Part shown: positions 39,188 through 50,900 of the stretch, in pieces
Position numbering within the stretch: position 1 is the first letter of the stretch
Layout: the number at the start of each line of letters is the position of its first letter
Assembly (NCBI GenBank): GCA_021613335.1
Contig: JAJTWR010000293.1
Location: 471,001 to 535,000, forward strand
From: Whitmania pigra
Taxonomy: Eukaryota; Annelida; Clitellata; Hirudinida; Haemopidae
DNA: 64,000 bases
Reading direction: 5' to 3'
The notes under the pieces: model-generated
Told to the model about the DNA's origin: nothing
What the model saw: the letters and a program-made list of their open reading frames with translations, nothing else
Databases searched by the model: none
Program-made: the position numbers and the translations under genes

Positions 39188-39193
39188 AATAAA
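39188..39193 (+). terminator. Probable polyadenylation signal of gene C
   Basis: AATAAA lies 153 nt after the gene C stop codon, well placed for a short 3' UTR. Confidence 0.55.
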
Positions 39194-40139
39194 TGCGCAA
39201 TATAGAAGTGTAATATTTTTCACTTCATCCCGTTTCACCCATATTTCATTTTTAGCGGAATAGATCTTCATTGTGGTTCATTGAGTTTTAAATGAAATTA
39301 CCGGAGCAAAAGAAGAAATGTTATTCATTTAGGTGACTCACTTTTGACTAACATTTCATAAATTGCTGTAGATTTCATCAATTAGCGTCTAACGTATAGT
39401 TTTCGAACTGTTCCTAAATGGATCCCCTGCAATTTCAAATGTGTGCTCAGCTCTACAAGCGCCTGATTTTTTAATTTAACAATTTTTTGTGAAATATATC
39501 AATAACGCCATTAAAATAGATGTTATCATGATTTTGTTGGTAGCAATTAATTAAATCATAATTAGTGAAGTAATTTTGTCAGAAAAACTAATTTCAATAA
39601 ACCATTACATAAAGTGTTATGCCAAAGAAATGCTTCTAGCGCCAATTTTATATTTAAAACTTAGATTTTGATAATTTGAGTCGTTAGATATTTTACTGAA
39701 AATCTTTATGCAGAAACATATTATGCATGGTTTAAAATTATTAATTAATTTTAACTTAACAAATTCAATCCAATTGCAATCATTTAGATCAATCGTTTCA
39801 CTTTACGGGTTAAAAATTTAAAAAAGCAACAATTTCATTTATTGAGGGCACAGATTTTATCATTACCATCATCAATAAGGCCATCACCAATAACATAACA
39901 AGACATTAATTTATTGTGGTTTAAGGAGACTAATGTTCGTGTGATAAACCACTCCTACTTTTTTAATCAATATTGAATTAAATTTTGAATTTATTTTTCT
40001 TCTTGGCGTCATCAAAATTTACATCAACATGGTAAAACAAAACCAACAATGAATGACAGCCAAACGATGTCCGAAGGATGAATGTACCCGCTAAGCCGCT
40101 AACCTATTTAAATGTGCAGAATTAAATCGACTGTGAACA
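39194..40139. other. Intergenic, nothing recognised
   Basis: AT-rich sequence between gene C and the LINE at 40.1 kb. No open frame, splice pattern or repeat family was recognised. Confidence 0.5.
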
Positions 40140-41351
40140 AAATATGAGTTTAGATTAATTTTGGAGGTTCATGCGTATAGAAGTTAATAGTATTCGAACG
40201 AAGTAAGTGCGACTTATGTAAACTTTTGAATATTGATAATGAGGTGGACGATTTAATATTGGTTGGTATGTTAGAGTAAGTTCGAGGACCGGTGAATTTT
40301 GTGAAGAACAATTTCAAGGTTGATCTGGCGGGGTCAGACCGAAACTGGTGAGCATTGCGCAGATTATAAGAATGGCAATCCCTTATCAACTCGAAATAAC
40401 CATCAAAAAAGAAAGGCAGCATGCTTTATAAATATTTGTAAATGAATAGGGGCTGAGATGATAGAGGATGACAACGGAAAATGGTGCGTAGTGATCTCTC
40501 TTGAGCTGTGATTAGTGAGTTTAAACGAGATGGATAAGTGGATCCCCAAACGATATTACAATAAGACAAATAGGTGTGAATGAAACATTAATAAAGAGTA
40601 AGTGAGGTTTTTGTATTAATAAAATGTAATGGGAGCTAAAACACCACAATTTTTAGAAACTTTGGAATGAATCAAACTAATGTGATCTTTCCACGTAAGA
40701 TTTTCATCTAACTCCAACTAACTAGACTCCAAAAAATCTACAATAACTTACTCGGTTAATAAGAGTGTCTTTTATATATAGTTGGTTGGTGGTGTCAATG
40801 ATTTTGTTATTATGATGAAATATCATGTAATTAGTCTTATTCAGGTTGATGGATAACTTATTTGCGCAAAACCATTTGAATAAGAAGTCGATTTCTCGAT
40901 TAATGTTCTTAACGAGATCATTTAGGTTACGTCTAGCGAAAGAAATTGGTGTCATCAGCAAATAAGATAAACTCGAAAAAGTTAGAAGTGCGGCAGAGAT
41001 AGTTGATATCTATCAGTAACAAGAGTGGCCCCAGGATGGAGCCTTGGGGCACGCCACAGGTAATGGATTCGACCGATGATAGGGCATCACAGAAACAGAC
41101 TTGCTGAGTTCTATTGTTCAGGTAACTCTCAAAACAATCCAGGCAGGCCCATAGTATCCAAGTTTCTTCAAGATAATTGGATGGTTTACTGTATCAAATG
41201 CCTTTGACAAGTCATGGAATATTCCAATTGGGTATTTTTTCCGATCCAGGGTTTCTGTAATTTTTGTATGTAAATGAATTAGCGGCATGGAAGAGGAGTG
41301 TTCCCTTCTAAAACCGAACTGATTTCTTGATATCAAGGAAAACTTGGACAG
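40140..41351 (-). mobile_element. Decayed LINE fragment (second type, frameshifted reverse transcriptase)
   Basis: Minus strand, in order: RNQFGFRREHSS and DLSKAFDTVNH (first catalytic Asp), then in another frame CGVPQGSILGPLLLLIDINY and LFADDTNFF, then in a third frame FLFKWFCANKLSINLNKTNY, and finally CHSYNLRNAHQFRSDPARS, a typical C-terminal block. At least two frameshifts and several stops make it non-coding. The start abuts a (GTCCATTC)n-like repeat at 41360-41411. Sequence differs clearly from the LINE at 27.5 kb, so this is another family. Confidence 0.85.
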
Positions 41352-41412
41352 GTATCTGCCCACCCGTCCACCCGTCCATTCGTCCATTCGTCCATTCGTT
41401 CGTCCATCCATC

Positions 41413-41680
41413 CAAAGTTAATTTAGTTTCACATACTTAACCTTCAATGCTTCTGGCTGTTTCTCACCTGCCTGGAAACGCGTGATGTCCATCTCCACTT
41501 GGTGTTGCTCTTTTCGAAGCTGGTCAATGAGTTTGGAGACTGATGGTTTTTTTGGATGATGACAATCGAGTGTTTGTTGAAAATTGCGATGCCATGCTTC
41601 TACTAAATTATTTGTGCTGAGTAAACCACCAGTGACTCGATCGCGGACATTCCACGTGGTTATGTCTTCTCGGAGTAGTT
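41413..41680 (-). mobile_element. Mutator-like (MULE) transposase C-terminal fragment
   Basis: The minus strand is open for about 85 codons and encodes STNNLVEAWHRNFQQTLDC followed by HHP and LIDQLRKEQHQVEMDITRFQ. The NN-x-VE-x-WHR and C-x-HP blocks are typical of the C-terminal part of MULE-type transposases, often found next to FLYWCH zinc fingers in animals. The catalytic domain is absent. It lies directly upstream (on this strand) of the decayed LINE, separated by a simple repeat. It could alternatively be an exon of a domesticated gene. Confidence 0.55.
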
Positions 41681-41819
41681 TTTTATATACTCTTTAGATC
41701 AGAAGAAATCATTTAGAGGAACTTAGGAACAGACATGACGTGATGAGAGTCGGATAAGGTGATTTCTTGTGGCTCTCATATCAATATCCAAATTTTGATA
41801 GTCATATTTTAAATACTTT

Positions 41820-42864
41820 TACCGAATCTGAATATAAAATACCATTTCTTCAAAAATTAGACCCACCCCGAAAATAAGCCCTAGTTAAGATCGTCAGTTG
41901 GTATTTACAGTCGTACAATAGGTCTGTTGCAACACAATAATATGCTGAATTATAAGATATTAATTAATTATCCGTGAAATGTTAGTGATGCCCTAATACA
42001 ATAAAGTACCGATAATGAAAATTATAATTACTGTAAGTATTTGTATGTAAAATATAAGCGGATAAGCAAATACGGTAAACAGACAATCAATTAGAACACA
42101 GTTGGATCAGGTTATGTTTATGAATCTTATTAAATCATTGCGTCATATGTATAACAGAATTATTATAACCATTAATAATTATTTCAATTATTATTGTCTT
42201 ATTTCGACAAGATGAGTGCCAAAAGAAAAAGCTATTCTATCGAACACAAGAAAGGAATCTGTAAATCCTACAAATAAAATAATATGGATATCCGAATGAT
42301 ACTCAAATGGCGGTGAAGAGTATGGTGACCTCAGTTAACAGGTGGACGAGGGAAATGCTAAGAAGTGCAAATGAGAATCAGAAACTGTGAAGCCTACGAG
42401 AGGTTGAGTTGGGTTAAGAATTCAGTGTGCAAAATCACTGGAAGTCGTGTTGCCAACGCGGCAGGGTACACGAGCAAGTATTACCCATTTAAGGAAAGTT
42501 GTGTTGCTAAACATGAGAGATTGAGGTCAATTTTTCTGATGGAAATAGAGTCGGAAGAAATTCATGCAAAAATTCAGAGTTTGGAGATTTACAAATTAGT
42601 GGTCTAGAAAAAGTTGATATGAGGATATTTGACTAATTTGTAAAAATAATATAATTGAAAGTTTTTCTACAATTTTTGAAAAATATTCCTTTTATTAACA
42701 AATCATTAAAACCATGCTCCTTGCCTTTTGTAGCCTAATAATTTGTATAAAATGAAATGTTCTGGTGGATTGTTGATTATGAAAATATATCACCCCCGAA
42801 AATAAGCCCTATCGCATCTTTTGCAATGTAAGACACTTAGTCTTATTTTCGTGGAAACACGGTA
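41820..42864 (+). mobile_element. pogo-like DNA transposon remnant
   Basis: Both sides carry the block CCCCGAAAATAAGCCCTA (near 41866 and 42792), and the right end reads, reverse-complemented, TACCGTGTTTCCACGAAAAT. The left end starts TACCGAATCTG. Inside, an ATG at 42212 opens MSAKRKSYSIEHKKGICKSY, like the N-terminal helix-turn-helix of pogo/Tigger transposases. The next part is frame-shifted (VNRWTREMLRSANENQ). No DDE catalytic domain remains. Boundaries are approximate because the left terminal repeat is eroded. Confidence 0.55.
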
Positions 42865-44952
42865 CCAATATAACATCGCTTTCTCAGCTCTTTCACCACC
42901 ACAATATAACTATAATCATTATCACCACCACTCTTATCGAGATCATTATCATTGTCACCGTGAATATCTGAGACGCATTCCGCAGTTCAAGATTGCCTTA
43001 CATGTTTGAAGATCAAATTGCGCGTCAAAATGGCTTCAATTTATTTTCAAACATTCAGATGGATTTGACTTAGGAGAGAAAAGAGAAACAATTTTGATTA
43101 TTCTTTTTTTTTTTGAGTAATAATTCATTCTTGTTAAGTATAAATTAATTTTTTTTTTAAAATTTTTCGATCTTTTAAATGTCTTTAACAGAAAATTTGT
43201 TTCATTACTTTTACTGCCTATAACGGATATTCTATCAAAATATTAGTAAAATATCGATAAACATTATTCGTTTTCTTAAACTGAGTAATCTTTGAATGGT
43301 TCCAAAGGCTTTTTTTCAATGTTGATCTCCCTAAAAATGCAAAGTAGACTTTCATATGATTTATTATTTATAATAAATTTAAAAAATCAGAGCCAGATGT
43401 ATTCTCATGTGTAACATTAGAGTTTTTTCTTCAAAAATGTCTTAAAAAATTACAAGAATAAAAGAGATTTCATTCTAAGAAAAACTTATAAAAATACTTA
43501 AACAATCATTAACAACAAATTATTGAAACAAATTATTCATGAGACCAACCAGTTACTGTTAGCTGAAAGATCTTTAAAAAATTAACATTCAAGACACATT
43601 GGCGATCAAAACTTAACCAATGAATGCCAGCTTTGACTGTAGTCAACGCACATTGAGTAAAAAGTGCACAATTTATTATGTTTAATTTGCATAATTTGTT
43701 TGCATTAATAATAAATACGGATATAAATATTTTTCTTCATTTATAGCCTCAAATATAAACCACAAACTGCTTTAAAACGTTGCAATACATAAAAGTGAAG
43801 ATTCAGAGACAGAAATAGTACCCAAAGAATAATTACGCATCAGAAGGACAAGGTTCGAATCCCTGTAAGTCAAGAGAAAACCGCTCTCAGCCTGCCCACA
43901 ATTGCCGTGAGCGTTTAGGAATCCAATGTGAAATGGGAATGTTATTGATCGGACACAATTGATTAAATATGTGAACAGAGAATGACTCAGTCTGAGTCAT
44001 AAGACACAAAAGAATGTTTAATTTTCTAATCTAATGAAGATAAATTAGTTTAGAAATAAGTGGCTAATGAAGCCTTTATTTTGAAAGTACTTCATCACGC
44101 AAATTCAATTTGGCCGCGTAAGAACATGTTTGTGTTCTTAGAATAGTATGTTTGTGACATTTTCTGTTCAACAGAGTGTCGACAAATGTTTCATCAGTAT
44201 TAAATAATTCCCAATTCCAACTATTCCATTATCTATTTCAAATTTAACAATTCACAAATAAAACTTCAAAGCCTGCATTCTAACGCTGCATCAACGCAGA
44301 ATGAATAAACAAAAATAAATAATAATAGCAATAATAATAACATTATCTATTTAAAATCACTCACAAACATCTCGATACATGCTCAAGAACAGCAGAGGGT
44401 GATCTCAATTCGAGACAAAACATTCGGAAATATGTAGGCCATTTAAAGCGGGAAACAAAGAACAGAACTGAAAAAGTGTGGTTAATTCACGTTACTGGTC
44501 GAGCAAGTGTTTACAACAATTAGTTACCTAACAGGCGAATCAGTTAATTACATAATTAATTATTTACTAGCTGATAAGTTATTTAAGAACTGATAAATTG
44601 CATATTAGTTGATTTAAAGTTTATTAATCAGTTAGCACATAAGTCAAACAAAGCCATTGCCTGTTAATGTCTGTTAATTCTTTATTTCAATGAGGCCGCC
44701 AATCTGAGTTTACAAAACATTGAGAATGTTTACACTGGGCATTGGTACAGCAGTTTGCAATACAATGGAGAACCCTGCATGTTCAAATCGCCTGCCTTTA
44801 TAAACTAGGACTCAGACAGGCCGTTTAGATTAATAGTGAGCTGAGATTTTCTCGTGTTTTCTATTGCTGAACATAACTCGTCCTGATATAGTTAGATCTG
44901 CGTAGTTAGTCGATTAATTAATTAATATCGGTTAATTTGTATTTGTTCGAGA
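42865..44952. other. Intergenic, upstream of the FRRS1-like gene
   Basis: Mostly AT-rich unique sequence. A B-box-like GGTTCGAATCC at about 43853 suggests a SINE remnant (43840-43960), but no A-box was recognised. The probable core promoter of the FRRS1-like gene is at the right end. Confidence 0.5.
44797..44804 (+). promoter_or_regulatory. TATA box of the FRRS1-like gene
   Basis: TTTATAAA preceded by a GC-richer CGCCTGCC and followed by an initiator-like ACTCAG, 149-156 nt upstream of the start codon. The implied 5' UTR is about 125 nt. Confidence 0.5.
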
Positions 44953-47900
44953 ATGACCGTCTCGATCTATTCTCTGCAACTACTAATGTTGTTGTTGTTG
45001 CTTGTCGTGGTTTTTCCATCCTATGAGGTTTTCGGTTTTGGTCGCGGTGCACCGGGGGATGTGGACAAAACGAGAAATGTCGTCTGCAACGAAATGCTTC
45101 CTCTCCACTACAACCACCCGTTCCAGGATCCAGAAATAAATCCCAATCCGTTCTCTATCGATGTCACTGAGCAGAAAGATGGAGCAGCTGTGAAAGGTTG
45201 GCGAATGCACTAAATGTTTAATTTTTGTACGCACGCTTCCCGTAATAATTGCTATTCGTTCTCACAGCACCAATGATATCATGTGAAATTTTGTAAATCA
45301 TATGAATCTCGAGTAATTGATTACATAACAATTATAAAGAGTGCAATCCAAATTGCTCAAAGTTCAAGAAAGCCCAGTGATTTGTTGATAGTGGAGAGAG
45401 CTTGAGATTCATAATCAGTAGAAATTCTCAAAGCTTTATGGCCAATGCATTTGGAAGCTTTTGATTGCATTGCATTAATTACTGCTACAACTAGTACATA
45501 TGTAAATAGGTTAATGGTTAGTAGCATAGCTTGAGTAATTCAAAGGCAACATTTAATTAGTTAACAAAAAGTTTGTCAGTTTCGGATGGTGCTCGTAACT
45601 AGAGTGACCTTGGATTAAGTTAACTTAAGCTAAGTTTAGGTTAGGGTTTAGGGTTAACTGTAACTTAACCCTATATGTCTATGTAACAATAATAATAATA
45701 ATAATAATAACAATGAAAATAAAAGTAATAATAACAGAAATAATGATATATTCTCAGTTACCCTGAGAGTCAGTAATGTCACGGACGATAACCCCCTGAT
45801 CATGGGCTTCTTGGTCCAAGGAAGGGATGGAGAAGGAAGAATCATTGGAACCTTCGACATGACTGCCACAGAAAACATAACGTTGACTTGTGAGGTTTGT
45901 AAACAATTGTATTTAATTGCAATAATAATTTTGATATTTTGAATGTTAACAGTCGATTTAAATAATTTTTAATTTATCTAATTAGAAAATCTAGTCAAAT
46001 AGTAATAGTAATAACCAAAATAAATAATAATCAAACTACTAAATGTCATCATAATAATAAAAAACTAATAAACTTTAGATAATAGTGCTATTTGCAGATA
46101 CCAATAATAATATTCTACCGAACCTTAATATTTTAAAAATAATATTTATAATGCATTCTTATAAATTCATAATTAATTTTAAATTTGTAAAGTCAAAGTG
46201 CAAGTTGATGCAGAAGCTAGCATTCCTTAAAAGCATACTATTAACCCTTTGAATCCCCTGGCCATTGTCCCCAAAAACCCTAGCCCCCCCAGCAGTTTTC
46301 AGCTAATGACGAGGTAATGACAGTAGATGCGATGGCTGGAAAACTGGCCTTTCTATAGGTTTTCCGGCCTGCGAGGTTTTAAGGTTTAATAAATGCAGCA
46401 TTGATGCTTAAGCATGTGGCGCTTTATAAATAAACATGTTATTATTTAAGGAACAAGATATTTTTAAGTAATAGCATTTAGCAATGACATCTGCCTTTTC
46501 AGAACACTACAGTCAGCCAATACCGGAAACAATGGAAGGAAAAAATTGAGCTTTTATGGTTGCCTCCTCAAGATTTCGTAGGAGAAGTCTTCTTCCGGTG
46601 GAAATATTGATTCCAGATTTTGTTTTTTGATTAAATTTAATAAAATCATTAAAATTATCTAATCATTTGGATTCCCGAGATGCTATTTGAAGTAAAATCT
46701 AATCAATAGATTTGTTTGAAATCTGTTTGATAAATTGTTCAAATCTATTAAGAGTTGAAGTTTTTTTTTAGGCTTTGGAATCATAAATATCCATAATGTC
46801 TGACTGAAAGTTTTTAAACCTGCAGGGCCGTGGTCTTGAAAAACGTCAGTGAATTTTGGATCTTTAATGCTACAAGTTAGACAGATTGTACTTGTATAAG
46901 TAATTTTTTATTTTTTACAATGTATTATAGCAAAATTGGATGATACAAAATTATCATTTATTTACTCATCAAAATGTTTTAATAACTTTATTTCATTAGA
47001 TGATAATTAATTATCTGATAAACATTTTAAAGAGTGTTTGATATATTCACAGGGCATCCTTACGTTGATGCGAGGGTGAGTTGGCATGTCATCATCATCG
47101 TCATTCATCATTATCACTAAGCCACATTTAAATAGTATTATTTTTAGGTAGCATATGAATTTCTTTAAATTTTTATACTTTAAATATTCATTTGCGTTGT
47201 TTTTCTATGATTTCATGTTTTTTTTTACATTAATTGGATGCATTCTGTTCATTAAATTAAACCTTCAAGACAAACTCAATTATCATCAACATTTAAGCAA
47301 ATAAATCACTAAATAGATAGTTAACAAATAAACAAACAAATAAATAAATAAATCATCAACAAATAAATAATTAAATAAATTAATGAAATTCAAATGCCTC
47401 AATAGGCCTGCCCCAAAACCAGTGGTTGCTTCAAGTGTCCTGACAACGTCTGCTTCGTGTCATGGACTCCGACTCAGGAAAAGATCGATTTCCAAGTTGA
47501 AGTGAGAGGAGACGATGTGGATTCAAATGCCTACGTGGCCATCGGTCTCTCAGAAGATGCCCGTATGGTAGCTAGCTATACTTTGTTTATGTTTTGTTTA
47601 TATTACATTACTTAATAATCATCATAATCACAATCATCAAACTAATCAAATTTACTAATTTACTTTAGTAATTATTTTACAAAATGTTTTGTTAGTAATA
47701 AGATTCATGCTTACTGTAAGAAGGTGCCAGTGTAGCTGCTACATTTTGTTTAGGTTCATTTGTTTTATTTTTGTTGTTAAATTAATTACTAATGTTATTA
47801 CCTCGTTTTATTTATCAAAAATATTATTGGTAATAACTAATTAGTAATAGCCTTTATTTCACCCAAAAACATTGTTGTGATCTTAATGACTAGAGACATT

Positions 47901-50900
47901 TTAATGATTTATTATTAAAAATATGTAATAAGAATAATTATAAAAATAATTATTATCATTAAGTAATTATAATCATAATCATCATCATCATTGTCAATGC
48001 ATCGCAGAATGCATCCCCAACAGTTTTAATTCCAAGTTAATTGAAGCACAATGGTCTTCAATGGTTTCCAACACATTGACATGATTCTGTTTGCAGTTGT
48101 TTATTTTTATCACTGATAAGCCTGACAACCTGATAACCTGACATCTGGGTCAGCATGACCTCAGACTGACCTATCAAAATGTCTGTCTGCCTGTCTTTTC
48201 AATTTTGATTGGCAATTGGGAATACCATAATCATCATCATCATCATCATCATTATCGTCATCGTCATCGTCATCATCATCATCATCATCATCATCGTCAT
48301 CATCATCACAAGACACTCCATTTGCAGGGTGATGACAGTGTTACTCAGTGTTACATAGCGGAAGTTAATGGTGAAAAGATCGTTCAAATGTCTTGGAACG
48401 AAGGACAAACCAATCAGCTCCTGGCTGAGGTGTGATCATTACCATTGCCCTACTTCATTGATATTCATGGGATAAGTTAACATTTAATAATGTTTATCAA
48501 TGCTGTCTTGAATAATTAATAATGTATCAACAGATCAAATTTGTTGTCTTTAAATTTATTTTAAAGGCTGTAAATTTCTTAGCAATTTATTTGCTCTATT
48601 TATTTTTTATTTTAACATTTAATATTCCAATATCAACATTTAACATTCCAATATTAGTGTTTAACTTTCCAAAATATTTTTAAACTTCAATATTCTTAAA
48701 TTTAGCAATTATACAAGTACCTAAAATATTACATTCAATGCAATTTTAAGTTCACATGTTCCTATTATTACACAACAAATTCCTTGAAACCAATTTAAAT
48801 AATGTACAGCCACAATGTACTCACAAGAGCAAGTTCACATGCTCCTATTATTACATAAGAAATTCCTTGAAAACGATTTGTACAGCCACACAAGAGCATC
48901 GTACCTGGATCATCGAAGGTGGACTACAAAGATGGCGTACTAAGGTGCTCCTTTCAAAAGTACCTGTGGCCGTGGAACGAGGATCCCAATTTTGATTCCA
49001 ATTTGCCGACAAAAGTTTTTTACGCCGGTCTCAAGGAGTATCATCTTCTCGTGGCGATCGGACAAGTACTTGATGGTCAGTTGTTCTGAAGATTGGATTG
49101 GATGAATGCAATTTGGCTTTGTTAAAAACTAATACAATTTTTGAGATTATAAATTGGATTTAAACCAATGTATTGAATTTTAATAAACAGTTGAGTGTGT
49201 AATTTTAAAGTTTTAATTTATTTATAAATGTTTAAAATCAATAATAAATATGACAAATTTAATAAATTAATTTTTTAAAAAGGTGACCTCGAGATGCACT
49301 CAGCAAGGTTTTACTCCTCGAGCCCCATAAACTTCACCGTGGTGGACCAGGCACACGTGGCCACCATCGAGCCCCAACGCCCTGCCCTTGTCAAAGTGCA
49401 TGGTTTGTGCATTGATGCATTAACTTATAAAATGATGTTGTCTGGGAGTTGTTTGTGAATTTACTTCTTTGAATTTTATTTTATTGAAGGTTGAAATTTA
49501 AGACAAAAAATTTGTTTCGATATTGTAAAAGCATTTTTAAATATGTTTTATTTTTAAAATAAATAATAAATTCTAGTTTTTTAATTAATGAATTTTCATA
49601 GAATAGAATAAATAGATTAATTAATTAAATTTGCACCTGCAGCATTTGTTGAACTTAATGGGAGCTGTATTGGTGGTAGACAAAATAGCTTTTTTTTAGA
49701 AACAAATTTTATCATCAACTGACGAAAACAGCTGCTTCATTTCGAGAGCATGTTTGCCTTAAAATATTTATGTTAATAATTAACTTCTTTCTAAACTAGA
49801 CAAATAGATTTTGTGATTTTCAATGAAGTCTAATTTAATTAATTAATTATTTTATTTTATTTATGTCATTCATAATGGTTAAATAATAATGACTATTTAA
49901 ATAAAATATTAAGTAATAATGATTATTTAGGTAAGAGATTAAATACTAATGATTATATAAATAAAAGATTAAATAATAATGATCGATTAAATAACAGCTT
50001 AAATAATAATTATTAACATAATTTATCCATAAACCGAAGGAACAATGATGGTGATAGCATGGATGCTGTTGGCGAGTTTCTCATCTCTCATGCCTCGATA
50101 CTTCAAGAACAAACTGCCCGGTGTTAAGATTTTGCAGAAACCTTTTTGGTTTGCTGTTAGTTGATGCTTTCTTCTTTCTGACTGCGACCAAGCTATGATA
50201 ACAATTTCTTATTATTGATTTTAATTTTGTATTTATTAAATAATAAGAAAAGATTATTGGTATTTCATAATTACTAGTTCATAATCTCAATGAAATGCAG
50301 GAATGTTCATTTCAATGATAGTGATAGTGATTACTATTGATATTATTGTATTGTAACATAATATCAACAATATTGATATTTTTAAGATCAATATTTACCA
50401 TATTATACCATAATTTACCATACCAATATTTGTAAGATCAGTATTGTATTTTAATTACCTTCTTCTCTCCATCAGCTTCATCAGGGATTGATGGTGGTTG
50501 TCGTAATTCTGACGGCGATTTCGTTCATCATCATCTTCTCACACGTCGGGGGTTACTCACAGGTGAGTTCGAACAGCCGGGCTGATGTCAATGGGTCATA
50601 TCTTGTAAACATTCAAAGTAACTTAATTTACTTCATTAATTGCTGGAAAAGTTTGATTTCTTGAAATATTTTATTTTTAGATTTTAGAAACACCTGGATC
50701 ATCTCATCCGCCATTGGGCATTGCTGTGACGATACTTGTCCTGCTGAATGTGGGTGTGACGTCTGCTCATTGAGGCAGGAACAAATAAAAATTAACAAGC
50801 TAATTAATTATGGATGAATTAGATAGATTAAAAATCATTTTATAATATTTATAATGATAATGCTCCTGATAGTTTAGAAATTAGTTCTACATTAAGATAA

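Noticed and set aside
43840..43960. GGTTCGAATCC as part of a tRNA gene
   Set aside because: B-box only; no cloverleaf with acceptor stem or A-box could be drawn, so at most a SINE remnant.
45634..45671. Telomere-like TTAGGG motifs as a sign of a chromosome fusion
   Set aside because: Only two or three imperfect units, too few to support an interstitial telomere scar.
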